From the NCBI GenBank assembly GCA_035533075.1, contig DATLUO010000257.1, positions 1 to 60,165 of the forward strand: DNA of 60,165 nucleotides. Direction: 5' to 3'. Each line of letters opens with the position of its first letter. Position 1 is the stretch's first letter. Shown here in pieces: positions 33,138-42,258 of this stretch. The notes under the pieces were generated by a model. That model ran no database searches and was not told where the DNA came from. It saw nothing but the letters and a program-made list of their open reading frames with translations. The position numbers and the translations under genes are program-made. The DNA comes from Pirellulales bacterium (GTDB lineage: Bacteria; Planctomycetota; Planctomycetia; Pirellulales; JAICIG01).

Positions 33138-36100
33138 GTGAGAATCCGCCTTCTCGTTCGTCCGTCGCCTGCCGAGGCCTTCGAGTGGGAGCATCCGGGG
33201 CCGCGCATTCGCATCGGCCGCGGCGACGACTGCCAACTCATCTTTCGCGGCGAACCGGCTGACAGCGTTTCCAAGGGGCACGCCCAGGTCGATCTCTCCC
33301 CCTCCGGCGCCCAGTTGACCGACCTCCGCTCGCGCAACGGCACGTTCGTCAACGGCGCGCCGTTGGTGGGCGCCACGCGGCTCGCCGTGGGCGACCATAT
33401 TTATCTGGGCCGCGCCGGACCCCGGCTGGAAGTGCTCTGGCTCGATCTCGCCGCTATGGCCACGGCCTCCACGGCCTCCACGGCGTTCCGGCGTCGGGCG
33501 CCTGATGGCGAAGACTACGCCGGACCCGCTCCGATTCTGGCCTCGGCCGCGCCCGCCGAGCGCACCCTGAAGGTGTTCATCGCCTCGCCGGGCGACGTGA
33601 AACTCGAGCGCGAAACCGCCGGTAAGGTTTTGCAGAACCTGGCCAATGCCTACTCCGGCGTTTGTCAGATCGAGTCGGTCATGTGGGAAGACTACCCCAT
33701 GGCCGCCACCGACACATTTCAGGCCCAAATCCCGCGCCCTTCGCAGTTCGATATCTTCGTCTGCGTCCTGTGGTCGCGACTGGGAACCGTGCTGCATGAA
33801 TCACATCGCCGCGCCGATGGCTCGCGTTATGAGTCGGGCACCGAATTCGAATATGAAGACGCGCTTGAGGCCTGGCGACGGCGGAAGGTGCCCGACATCT
33901 TCGTTTACCGCAAGCGAGCCGAGTCGTTCATTTCGAAGACCGACGTCCGCCGCGCCCGCGAAGAGCTCGACCAGCAGGAAAAGGTCGAAGCGTTCTTCGA
34001 AAAGCACTTTCGGGCGGCCGACGGCTCGTTCAAAGGCGCTTACAGCGAGTTCAGCGACGCGGGCGACTTCGAAGATCGCCTCAAGGCGCATCTGAATGCC
34101 GTGGTGACTCGTCACATTCAGAAGCTCGGCCTCGCCGACCACGAGGTACAAAATGCGCGGCGCGTGACCTGGCAGGGCGCTCCGTATCGCGGCCTGGAGG
34201 TCTTCGATTTCGAGCATAAAGACATCTTCTTCGGGCGGACGCGGGCCATCAGCGCGGTGATCGGCGCCTGGCAGAAGCAGGCGGCCGAAGGACGGCCCTT
34301 CCTGCTGGTGGTCGGCGCCAGCGGAAGCGGCAAATCGTCGCTGGTGCGGGCCGGCGTGCTGCCCATGCTCGCTCGGCCGGGCGTGGTGTCGGGCGTGGCC
34401 GCTTGGCGCCGCGCCGTGTTTCGCCCCAGCGCTGCCGGCGGCAATTTGTGGTTGGGGCTCGCCCAGGCCTTGCTCGCCACGGAGGCCCTGCCCGAACTCC
34501 GTCAGCGCGGCTGCCACGACCCCCGTCTCGCCCAGTTGTTGAGAGAAGTGCCCGTCAAGGCGCTCGAAGAAATTGGCCGGACGTTGGCTGCGGCGAACTC
34601 GCCCGCCAACGGTCAACCGGGGCGGCAATCGAACCTGGTTCTGCTGCTGGATCAGTTGGAAGAGGCGTTCACGCTGGCCGACGTGACGGCCGGCGATCGA
34701 ACGGCTTTTTTCCGGGTCGTCGAGCTGATGACGCGGGCCGGCGTGTGGGTGATCGCCACCGTGCGGAGCGATTTCTATCACCGTTGCCTGGAGGTGCCCG
34801 AGCTGGTGCGGCTGAAGGCGACCGACGGACAAATCGACTTGCAGCCTCCCACGGCCGGCGAGATCGCCGCCATGATCCGCGATCCGGCGCTGGCCGCCGG
34901 TTTGCACTTCGAGCGCAAGCGGCAGACCGACGAAGGCCTCGACGACACGCTGGCCCACGCCGCCGCCGCCAATCCCGACAGCTTGCCGCTACTGGAGTTC
35001 ACGTTGGGTGAGTTGTTCAAGCGGCGGAGCGGCAACCTGCTGACCTTGGCTGCTTATCACGACCTGGGCGGCCTGGAGGGCGCTTTGGCCAAGCGTGCCG
35101 GCGAAGTTTTCGGGCAGCTTTCGCCTGAGGTTCAAGCCGAGTTGCCCCGGCTGTTCCGGCAGCTTGTCTCGCTTGCCGCAGGCGCCGACGCGCCGCCCAC
35201 GCGGCGACCGGCGCCGGTGGTAGGTTTGACCGCTACGGCACCGCTGCAAACGCTGTTTGAGATGTTTGTCGAAGCCCGTTTGATTGCCACGCACAACGCG
35301 GCCGACGGCACGGCGGTGGCGGAGGTCACTCACGAGGCGCTGCTCACCCGCTGGCAGCCGCTGCGCGACTGGCTGGCCGCCGACAAGGAGTTATTGCAGA
35401 TTCACGGGCGGGTGGCGGCCGCCGCCCGCGAATGGGAGCAGCACCGCCGCTCGCGCGAGTGGCTGCTCGACGGCGGGCTGCCGCTGGAAGAAGCCAAGCA
35501 GTTGTACGGCGCCGGATTCGACTTGAGCGACAGCGAAGCCTGGTTCATCGCCAGTTCCATGCGCCGCGCGCGGCGGGCCAAGCGCGTCAGGCAGGCCGCC
35601 GTCTCCACCATGGGCGTGCTCGTGCTCGCTTCGTCGTTCCTTTTGGCGGTGGCCCGGAAACAAAGTCGCGAAGCGGTCCAGGCGCGGAAGGAGTCGGACA
35701 CCGTGAAGGGCGCTTACGAAGCGGCTGCGCGCCCCGTCGCGGCAGAGGACATTCGGCACCTGCCAATGCTGGCAGATTACGAGAGCCGGGCCAGCATTTT
35801 CTTGGAGGCCCAAAGGCAGCTCGACGAGAAAATGCCGGATGATCCCACGGTCAAGCCGGCATTGGCCGAGACCTGCTTAGTGATGGGCATGATCCGTTCA
35901 TGGATCGGTCCGTATCAGTCGGCGGAAGAGAACTTGAAGGAGGCCGCAAAGCGGTACGCGGAGCTTGCACGGACTCATCGTGGAGAGCTGCGGTACCGGC
36001 TGGGAGAATGCCGTGCGTTGCTGGAGATCGGCTGGCTTTATTTCGACGATAACCGCCCTTCGGCCGCACGTAAACAATATCAAGAGGCCCTACAACGCTT

Positions 36101-38498
36101 GGAGCGAGAGCACGCGCGAGCGAAAGACAACGCTGATATTTGCTACGAGTTGGCGGTCTGTCTGGTGCGGCTGGGAGGTTGTTTGCCCGATGACACTGCC
36201 CCCGCGAAGCGCAAGGAACTGGCCGGCCGCGCCGCCGACCTGTTTGAGTCGCTGATCGAAAACCACTACCGCGAGGCCGATTCGCGCGCCGGCCTGTCGG
36301 TGGCCAAGTATCGCCTTCTGTGGGCGGGATTCGATGGCAAAGACCAGCAGGCCCTGCTGGCCGGCCTGGCCGAGATCGCCGCACTTGACGAGCGGGCCAG
36401 GAAGGTCAGGCCGGAATCTCCTTATCTGAACAGCTTCTCGGTGTTCACCGCTCACGACAAGGCCGACAGCCTGGTGAAGTTGGGAAGGTATCAAGAAGCC
36501 CTGACCGAGCGGAACAAGGCGGTGGCGCAAGCGAGTGCCATCGTCAAGCAGTCGCCGAACGTGCCCCGCTACGGCGGCGCGTGGGCGTATGCCCTCAAGG
36601 AACGCGGCCGCGACCTATGGCGGCTTGGTTCTGAGCGCGCGAAGGACGCACAAGCCGCGTTCGACGAGGCCGCCCGCGCGATCGATGGCTACGTCGATCG
36701 GTTCCCGGACCGCGCCCACGTGGCTGCCCAGTGCATCGACTTTCACAACGCGCTCGCCGATTTTTACGAATTCGGTCCCAAACCACAGGGCGAATTGCAG
36801 GCGGGCCAAGACCTGCTGTATGTCCTGAACCAGACCAGCGATCGCGGCCGCCCAATGGCCCGGTCGTTTAAAGACCACCGCGCCGTCCAGATCAATTTCG
36901 CCAAAACGCTTGCGTCGCGCGGACGCTGCCATAGCCAAGGCGGCCGATACGAAGACGCGCTGCCCTCGCTGATCGAATGTGAGACGGTCTACCGCGAACG
37001 CATCCTGACGCACGGCGAATCGACCGATGACGACTTTGAAGCGTATCTGGCCCAGTTGCAAGCGGCCGCGGCCTGCGCCGGTTCGCTGGGAAAGGGCGAC
37101 GACGTCGTGCGGCTGGGAGCGTTGGCCCTGCAAGTCCGCAAACGCTGCACCACTCCCGCACGTGTCGACAATCTGTGCAACATCCTCAGCGAGACGGCAA
37201 AGGCCCACCGCCGGGCGAAACGTTACGATCAGGCGATCGAGGCATTGCAGCAAGCCGTCGAGATTGGCCGCCCAATGTTGGACAAGAATCCCTGGCACTG
37301 GTACCTGGCGACCAATCTGGGTGTCGCCTATCAGGGACTCGCCGACCTCTGGCGTGAGCTCAATGATCATCGCCAGGATGTGCTCGCCAACCGCGAGTAC
37401 CTGAAGCTCATCGTCGGGCCGCGCTATGGAGCCAAAATCGACGACGACCCTGCTTCCGACCGTCCCGGCGATAAGGCCGAAGCCGACCGGCTGCGCGCGC
37501 TCATCGAAAACGCCACTGCCAGCGGCATGAAGCGGTTTACCGTGCCCTGCGATTTTGACGGCATCAAACAGCCCTTCTATTTCTACATCACCAACGTGCC
37601 GCCGCCGACGCACCCGCTCGAAGAGCAGGCCCGTTGGCTCAAGGAAGAACGGGGCGGCACCATTCCCAAGGAAGTCATGGATTCGTTTGCAAAGTTGCAA
37701 ACGATTGCACACGAGAACAATGTTTCGTTCGTCGATTTGTGCGTCTATGCGCTGGGGAGCGCCTCGACAGCGTCGGGCGGCGTCCCGGAGTTCGAGATCG
37801 ACAACCTCAAGGCGCTAGACAAGGACCCAAGCACTCCAGAAGAGAGCCAACCAAAACTGGCCAGCGCGAAGGCGGCGCTCGACGGCGCGCCCAACGACCG
37901 TACCGCCTTGCTTGCGGCCGCCGAGGCGTACGACGAATACGGCCAACGGTGCTTGAGGGCAAACCGGATTCGCGAGAGCGCCACGGCACTAAGCGAATCG
38001 GCCCGCGCGCGGGAACAGCTCACCAACCTCGAGTCGACACAGACCGTTCATCGCACTTCTCTGGCCGCCGCCCTGGTTTGGAAGGGCAAAGCTCACGTGC
38101 TGCTCAGGGAATATGATGTCGCTTACAACTGCTTCCTGCGCAATCTTGATCTGCTGGAGCAAATCGAAGGCGGCCAGCCCGACGAAGCACAGCGGGCGGC
38201 CGTCGCCACGGGCCAGCGGGTGCTCGGGGAGTTGGCACAACGCCGCGGCGACGCTCCCGCGGCCGTCCATTGGTACGCGCGGGGCGTCACCGGCGGCAAC
38301 CGGCCGGCAGCGGTGCAGATGGTCAAGCTCCTGCAGAGCGATCCGAAATTCGAAACAACGCTGATCGACCTGCTGCCGTCGGACCTGCGGCGCATTTACG
38401 ACCGCGTCAAACAACGAGACAAGCCCGCCAACGCGGACGAATTTGCCACCAAGTTCGCCGACCAGGTCGAGGTGGCCCAGAGAGAATTCGTTCCGTGA
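33138..38498 (+). CDS. FHA-DUF4062-STAND NTPase-TM-TPR signalling protein
   Basis: The product is about 1786 residues. Domains in order: FHA (1-105, DLRSRNGTFVNGAPL); DUF4062 (about 143-250, TLKVFIASPGDVKLERETAG), a module found at the N-terminus of STAND-type proteins; a nSTAND1-type NTPase (about 355-760) opening YRGLEVFDFEHKDIFFGRTR, with Walker A GASGSGKSSLVRAGVLPML near 392 and Walker B LVLLLDQLEEAF near 501; a TM segment near 823-840 (STMGVLVLASSFLLAVA); then TPR-rich helices to about 1420 and again from about 1570. A non-TPR insert (KRFTVPCDFDGIKQPFYFYI) lies near 1470. STAND NTPases with sensor repeats typically oligomerise on ligand binding and activate an effector. The GTG at 33138 gives the FHA start. 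It ends the rightward operon, 57 nt from the convergent ABC gene. Confidence 0.88.
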   Translation: MRIRLLVRPSPAEAFEWEHPGPRIRIGRGDDCQLIFRGEPADSVSKGHAQVDLSPSGAQLTDLRSRNGTFVNGAPLVGATRLAVGDHIYLGRAGPRLEVLWLDLAAMATASTASTAFRRRAPDGEDYAGPAPILASAAPAERTLKVFIASPGDVKLERETAGKVLQNLANAYSGVCQIESVMWEDYPMAATDTFQAQIPRPSQFDIFVCVLWSRLGTVLHESHRRADGSRYESGTEFEYEDALEAWRRRKVPDIFVYRKRAESFISKTDVRRAREELDQQEKVEAFFEKHFRAADGSFKGAYSEFSDAGDFEDRLKAHLNAVVTRHIQKLGLADHEVQNARRVTWQGAPYRGLEVFDFEHKDIFFGRTRAISAVIGAWQKQAAEGRPFLLVVGASGSGKSSLVRAGVLPMLARPGVVSGVAAWRRAVFRPSAAGGNLWLGLAQALLATEALPELRQRGCHDPRLAQLLREVPVKALEEIGRTLAAANSPANGQPGRQSNLVLLLDQLEEAFTLADVTAGDRTAFFRVVELMTRAGVWVIATVRSDFYHRCLEVPELVRLKATDGQIDLQPPTAGEIAAMIRDPALAAGLHFERKRQTDEGLDDTLAHAAAANPDSLPLLEFTLGELFKRRSGNLLTLAAYHDLGGLEGALAKRAGEVFGQLSPEVQAELPRLFRQLVSLAAGADAPPTRRPAPVVGLTATAPLQTLFEMFVEARLIATHNAADGTAVAEVTHEALLTRWQPLRDWLAADKELLQIHGRVAAAAREWEQHRRSREWLLDGGLPLEEAKQLYGAGFDLSDSEAWFIASSMRRARRAKRVRQAAVSTMGVLVLASSFLLAVARKQSREAVQARKESDTVKGAYEAAARPVAAEDIRHLPMLADYESRASIFLEAQRQLDEKMPDDPTVKPALAETCLVMGMIRSWIGPYQSAEENLKEAAKRYAELARTHRGELRYRLGECRALLEIGWLYFDDNRPSAARKQYQEALQRLEREHARAKDNADICYELAVCLVRLGGCLPDDTAPAKRKELAGRAADLFESLIENHYREADSRAGLSVAKYRLLWAGFDGKDQQALLAGLAEIAALDERARKVRPESPYLNSFSVFTAHDKADSLVKLGRYQEALTERNKAVAQASAIVKQSPNVPRYGGAWAYALKERGRDLWRLGSERAKDAQAAFDEAARAIDGYVDRFPDRAHVAAQCIDFHNALADFYEFGPKPQGELQAGQDLLYVLNQTSDRGRPMARSFKDHRAVQINFAKTLASRGRCHSQGGRYEDALPSLIECETVYRERILTHGESTDDDFEAYLAQLQAAAACAGSLGKGDDVVRLGALALQVRKRCTTPARVDNLCNILSETAKAHRRAKRYDQAIEALQQAVEIGRPMLDKNPWHWYLATNLGVAYQGLADLWRELNDHRQDVLANREYLKLIVGPRYGAKIDDDPASDRPGDKAEADRLRALIENATASGMKRFTVPCDFDGIKQPFYFYITNVPPPTHPLEEQARWLKEERGGTIPKEVMDSFAKLQTIAHENNVSFVDLCVYALGSASTASGGVPEFEIDNLKALDKDPSTPEESQPKLASAKAALDGAPNDRTALLAAAEAYDEYGQRCLRANRIRESATALSESARAREQLTNLESTQTVHRTSLAAALVWKGKAHVLLREYDVAYNCFLRNLDLLEQIEGGQPDEAQRAAVATGQRVLGELAQRRGDAPAAVHWYARGVTGGNRPAAVQMVKLLQSDPKFETTLIDLLPSDLRRIYDRVKQRDKPANADEFATKFADQVEVAQREFVP

Positions 38499-38555
38499 AG
38501 ATGTCTCCGCTAGGTCACCTTTCACTCTGCGAAAGGCGTCCCAGGGGTGGATCGT

Positions 38556-41171
38556 TCAACGATTGCGTCGCCCACGGATGTCGCGCATCCGCAGAATCCG
38601 GAAGATCGCCGCCGCCAAGAAAACCAGCGTCGCCATCAATGCAAAGATCACCCTCTTGACTCCAAACCGGCGCCCGGTGGGAAAGTAGTCCTCCGCCCAG
38701 TCGCGCGTCTCCAGGGCGGGAAGGGCCGTCGCTGCTCCCGCCACCGGCGGCGGAAATGGACTCCGCGCTTTGTTCTCCAACAACAACAGACCCTCGAAGC
38801 CCCAGCGCGAAGGCATGGCCAGCGCCGCCATGCGGACTGTAGCCGGCATCTTGTGTACCGGCAGCATCAGTCCGCCGAGAATGACCATCGGTAACAGCAC
38901 GATGGGAAGCAGGGCGATGGCGACTTCCGTGGTCTTCGCCGTCGCCGACAGCGCCAGCCCGATGGCGACCCCCACCAGCGACAAGAGCAAGACTAGAGCG
39001 AACATCGCGGCCAGTGCGCCTTGCAGTTTGCAGCCCCAGGCGACCAGGCCCAGGAGGATCACGCACTGCACGACACAAAGCCCGGCCAGCACGGTAAACT
39101 TCGCGGCGAGGTACGATCCGATGGATAAACCGACCATCCGCTCGCGGCGATAGATCGCCGCTTCGCCGACGATGTCGCGGACCGCATTCGAACAGCCGAA
39201 CCAGAGGGCCGACAAGACCAGCAGAAAAAGCGTGACTGACAACGATTGCGAGGTCGCCAGCGGCGCCGCGTCGGCTTCCTTGCCGGTGACCTGGCCGCCG
39301 AACACCAGGGCGATCAGCGCGCCGACGATGGGGGCCTGAGCCAGCAAAGTCAGCGTGTTCCAACGGTCGGCCGCCTTGATGACCAGTCCGCGCAGAGTCA
39401 ACGTAACCCACTGCGAGAACACGAAGCCCTTGGTGGACCGCCGGGGCGCGCCGAGCTCGCCGGCGCTGGCCTGCTGGCCGGCCCGCGACTCGATGTACTC
39501 ACGATGATAAGCCGACCCGCGGTAACGTTGCAGACACTGCGCGAAGCCGTGCTTCTTGCAGCCCTCTTTGTAGCCTTCTTCCACCGCTTCCGGAGGCGCG
39601 TCGCTGCCGCGCCGGAGGTTCGCAACGCCGTCGGGATTGAAGAACTCGACGGCGTTCGGATAGGCCGGACCGTAATAAACGACGTTGCCGGGGCCGTTCT
39701 GCTCCTGGTCGCGGGCCACGAATACCAGGTTGTCCAGCAGCCGGAACACTTCCAGGCTGGGCTGATGGATCGTCAGCAGGATCGTTTTGCCGCTGTCCGC
39801 GAGCTTGCGCAACATCCGCATCACGACCAGCGTATCGCCCGACGACAACCCCGACGTCGGCTCGTCGAGGAACAGCAGCGACGGATCGGTGAGAAGTTCC
39901 ATCGCCAGGTTGGCCCGTTTTCGCTGGCCGCCGCTGATGCCTTTCTTCGTTTCCGGCGAGCCGATCTGCACGTGCTCGGTGCCTTTCAGACCGAGTTCTT
40001 CGAGCACCTTCGCGATGCGCGAGTCGATGTCTGGCCCGGAATAGTCGCCAGGCAAGCGGAGCTTGGCCGTATAGTAGAGCGCCTGGTACACCGTCAGCTC
40101 GCGGTGAACGATGTCGTCTTGCGGAACATAGCCGATCGTCGCGCTGAATTGGTCGTAGTTCGCATAGAGGTCGTTGCCGTTCACCAGCACGCTGCCGGCG
40201 CCGGGCCGCGTGTAGCCGTTGAGCGCGGTCATCAACGTCGTTTTGCCGGCCCCGCTGGGGCCCATCAGGCCCACGAATTCCGTTGGAAAGATAGTCAACG
40301 ACACGCCCTCCAGCAGATTTCGCCCCGGCACGGCCACGCCGACGTCGCGCGCCTCCAACGTGACGTTGCCGCGATAGTCCCGCTTTTCGAGTTTGCCGTC
40401 GTCGGTCAACTGAAACAGGCAGTTGCCGAAGCCGATGCGGTCCCGTGGGCGGACGGGCGTCGGCCCCTTGATCCGCCGGCCGTTCAGAAACGTGCCGTTC
40501 TCCGAGCCGAGGTCTTCGATCCAATAGCCCTCGGCCCCGCGCGCCAGGCGAGCGTGCCGGCGCGAGACGAGCGGGTTGTCGAGCACCTGATCGCACGAGG
40601 CGTCGCGTCCAAATACGATGCTGGAGGTGATGGCGCTGACGGCCTGCGTCGGTTTTTGCCCCAGCACCAGCGGACCGGACAGCAGCCGGTGCGCCGGCAC
40701 TCGCAGCGAGCCGAAGTAGACGATGTCGGTCGGCGACAGAGGCGTCTTTGTGACGATCGGGTCCGGGCCGCCGATCCTCGTGCCATTGCTGGAATGGAGG
40801 TCTTCCAGCGTGATCTGTCCGCCGTCGATGACCACCTGGGCGTGGTGGGCGGAGACCATGGGATAATCGAGAACCACGTCGTTGTCGTCGGCCCGGCCAA
40901 TGCGGACGATGCGCCGCTCGGCGGGCGACGGTTGCGGCCAGGGCAAGCGAAGCTCGTGCCCCAGCGTGATCGTGTCGCCGGGCCCGACCTTGACGGGCAA
41001 GCCGATCCGAACGCCATTGACGTAGGTGCCGTTGGTCGAGCCGAGGTCTTCAAGCATGAAGCCATCGGGCAAGCGCGTCAACTGGCAGTGCCGCGACGAG
41101 ACCGCCGGATGATTGACGAGGATGTCGCAGCTTGGGTCTCGCCCAAAGCTCCACCGACTGTATGCGCCCAT
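38556..41171 (-). CDS. Triple-FHA ABC transporter (ABCG-like half transporter)
   Basis: The product is about 871 residues. Three FHA domains open it: RDPSCDILVNHPAVSSRHCQ, then ADDNDVVLDYPMVSAHHAQV, then RDASCDQVLDNPLVSRRHAR, each with an SxNGT motif. The ABC ATPase (about 285-500) has Walker A GPSGAGKTT, signature ISGGQRKRANLAMELL, and Walker B LLFLDEPTSGLSSGD. The C-terminal third is an ABC-2/ABCG-type membrane domain with about six TM segments. Substrate unknown. Similar FHA-ABC proteins occur in cyanobacteria and planctomycetes. It faces the kinase/FHA operon, so phosphothreonine control by the same kinase is plausible but inferred. Confidence 0.9.
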   Translation of the reverse strand: MGAYSRWSFGRDPSCDILVNHPAVSSRHCQLTRLPDGFMLEDLGSTNGTYVNGVRIGLPVKVGPGDTITLGHELRLPWPQPSPAERRIVRIGRADDNDVVLDYPMVSAHHAQVVIDGGQITLEDLHSSNGTRIGGPDPIVTKTPLSPTDIVYFGSLRVPAHRLLSGPLVLGQKPTQAVSAITSSIVFGRDASCDQVLDNPLVSRRHARLARGAEGYWIEDLGSENGTFLNGRRIKGPTPVRPRDRIGFGNCLFQLTDDGKLEKRDYRGNVTLEARDVGVAVPGRNLLEGVSLTIFPTEFVGLMGPSGAGKTTLMTALNGYTRPGAGSVLVNGNDLYANYDQFSATIGYVPQDDIVHRELTVYQALYYTAKLRLPGDYSGPDIDSRIAKVLEELGLKGTEHVQIGSPETKKGISGGQRKRANLAMELLTDPSLLFLDEPTSGLSSGDTLVVMRMLRKLADSGKTILLTIHQPSLEVFRLLDNLVFVARDQEQNGPGNVVYYGPAYPNAVEFFNPDGVANLRRGSDAPPEAVEEGYKEGCKKHGFAQCLQRYRGSAYHREYIESRAGQQASAGELGAPRRSTKGFVFSQWVTLTLRGLVIKAADRWNTLTLLAQAPIVGALIALVFGGQVTGKEADAAPLATSQSLSVTLFLLVLSALWFGCSNAVRDIVGEAAIYRRERMVGLSIGSYLAAKFTVLAGLCVVQCVILLGLVAWGCKLQGALAAMFALVLLLSLVGVAIGLALSATAKTTEVAIALLPIVLLPMVILGGLMLPVHKMPATVRMAALAMPSRWGFEGLLLLENKARSPFPPPVAGAATALPALETRDWAEDYFPTGRRFGVKRVIFALMATLVFLAAAIFRILRMRDIRGRRNR

Positions 41172-41610
41172 CTTGCAGGTTCTTTCCCTGAAGCGTCAAA
41201 CGAAAAGGCCCACCTTCCGGCCGACGGCCGTTGCGGATTGGTTCGAGGCCGCAAGTCTAAGTTATCGTAAAGCCGCGGGGGCGGGTGTTGCAATCCGGCT
41301 CCAACGGCTGTCCGTATGCTGAAAGTCGAAACTGGCAATCGCCGCTGCCCCGTTACGCCGGCCGGGTGGCGCTGGTCGGTTGACGTCGCGTTGCCTCATT
41401 GGCCGGCCGCTTCGTGTCTAGGAATCTGCGGCGGATTCGCGGAACCTTCGGGCGGTTGACCGCGACAAGAGGCATCCACTCGTGCGTCACCGCTTTGCGG
41501 CGCTTCGGCAACCTGCATCGGTTTCATCGACCAATCACCAGCCCAGGCTCGGCTTCAGCCACCACCGGCGGATACCCCCGCGCGGCGCCGAGACGAGAAG
41601 TCCGCGGGCG

Positions 41611-41750
41611 ATGTAAAGCATCGCCGAACCCGGTACGCAGGTGCCGTACACCAACCCGAAGCGCTAGCGAGGAACGTGAAAAAGGCGACAAAACCTCGCT
41701 TGCGCTTCGGGTTAGTGTGAAATGGGAACGGGTTCGGCGAAGCTTTACCG
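41611..41750. repeat. Mirrored pair of family E repeats
   Basis: One copy runs rightward (41611-41674: GTAAAGCATCGCCGAACCC to AACCCGAAGCGCTAGCGAGG). A second runs leftward (41693-41750: CCTCGCTTGCGCTTCGGGTT to GGTTCGGCGAAGCTTTACC). They form a long imperfect inverted repeat with about 20 nt between. The leftward copy matches 20881-20930 almost base for base. Confidence 0.8.
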
Positions 41751-41826
41751 GGCGATGCCTGTAACCTATTGCGGTGACACGGTTTACGGCGATGCCGGCG
41801 CGCGGGTACACTCCCACGCAGACACG

Positions 41827-41874
41827 GCGCGCAAAACAAAAGCGACACGCGCATGTCGCTTTTGTGTTGCGCGC
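41827..41874. repeat. Long hairpin 1 with ACAAAAGCG stem
   Basis: The arms GCGCGCAA-A-ACAAAAGCGACA and TGTCGCTTTTGT-G-TTGCGCGC pair over about 20 of 21 positions around a 6-nt loop (CGCGCA). The stem end ACAAAAGCG is shared with the palindrome at 41914-41943. Confidence 0.8.
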
Positions 41875-41913
41875 GCGGCCCGTCTTGGTCCTCGGCCTTT
41901 GAGACGGCCCAAA

Positions 41914-41943
41914 ACAAAAGCGCCGCGCGCGCGGCGCTTTTGT
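41914..41943. repeat. Perfect 30-nt palindrome with ACAAAAGCG stem
   Basis: The arm ACAAAAGCGCCGCGC and its complement GCGCGGCGCTTTTGT make a perfect 30-nt palindrome. Together with the hairpin 40 nt to the left it forms a tandem pair with the same outer stem. It could act as a terminator for the remnant at 42068 or as an unknown structured element. Confidence 0.8.
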
Positions 41944-42067
41944 CGCGCACACACGGCCGGTTGCGCGCGAGCGTCTCGACGCTCCAACCGCGTCATTCGT
42001 TGCTTGGCGGCGCGGGGCCGACGCGACAGGCGCGTCGCGTGCGCGCGCAGACGCTGTTGGCAACACC

Positions 42068-42250
42068 CTACCTCGCGATGGGCACGTGGCGCTTGGCGGT
42101 CAGGTGCTGCGCTTGTCGTTCGGGCATATAGCCCAGGCTGCCGTTGATGCCAACGTCTTGGTTCAAATACCGCCGAAGGTTCACGCCGGGAGCGGGCGAG
42201 ACGTAGGCCGACACGCGGCCTGCGGCGTCGACCAGCGCGAACTCCGGCAA
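42068..42250 (-). pseudogene. C-terminal remnant of a planctomycete hypothetical protein
   Basis: The frame (about 60 residues, TTG start) reads ALVDAAGRVSAYVSPAPGVN, then LRRYLNQDVGINGSLGYMPE and QAQHLTAKRHVPI. This resembles the end of longer exported planctomycete proteins with a small beta-barrel (SH3-like) domain. No ribosome site is visible and no upstream continuation exists: the fhcA stop is 8 nt before it. It is probably a leftover fragment, or a very small gene co-transcribed with fhcA. Confidence 0.45.
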
Positions 42251-42258
42251 CCGCGGAT

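Larger units (their letters stand above)
41172..42067. other. Gene-poor stretch with strong inverted repeats
   Basis: About 900 nt without a convincing gene. It holds the mirrored family E pair (41611-41750), two long GC-rich hairpins (41827-41874 and 41914-41943), and stretches of GCGC-rich sequence. Short open frames are rich in Arg and Ala and look random. Confidence 0.55.

Noticed and set aside
39246-41270. Long plus-strand frame opposite the FHA-ABC gene
   Set aside because: The minus strand has three FHA domains and complete ABC motifs; the plus-strand translation is typical antisense sequence.
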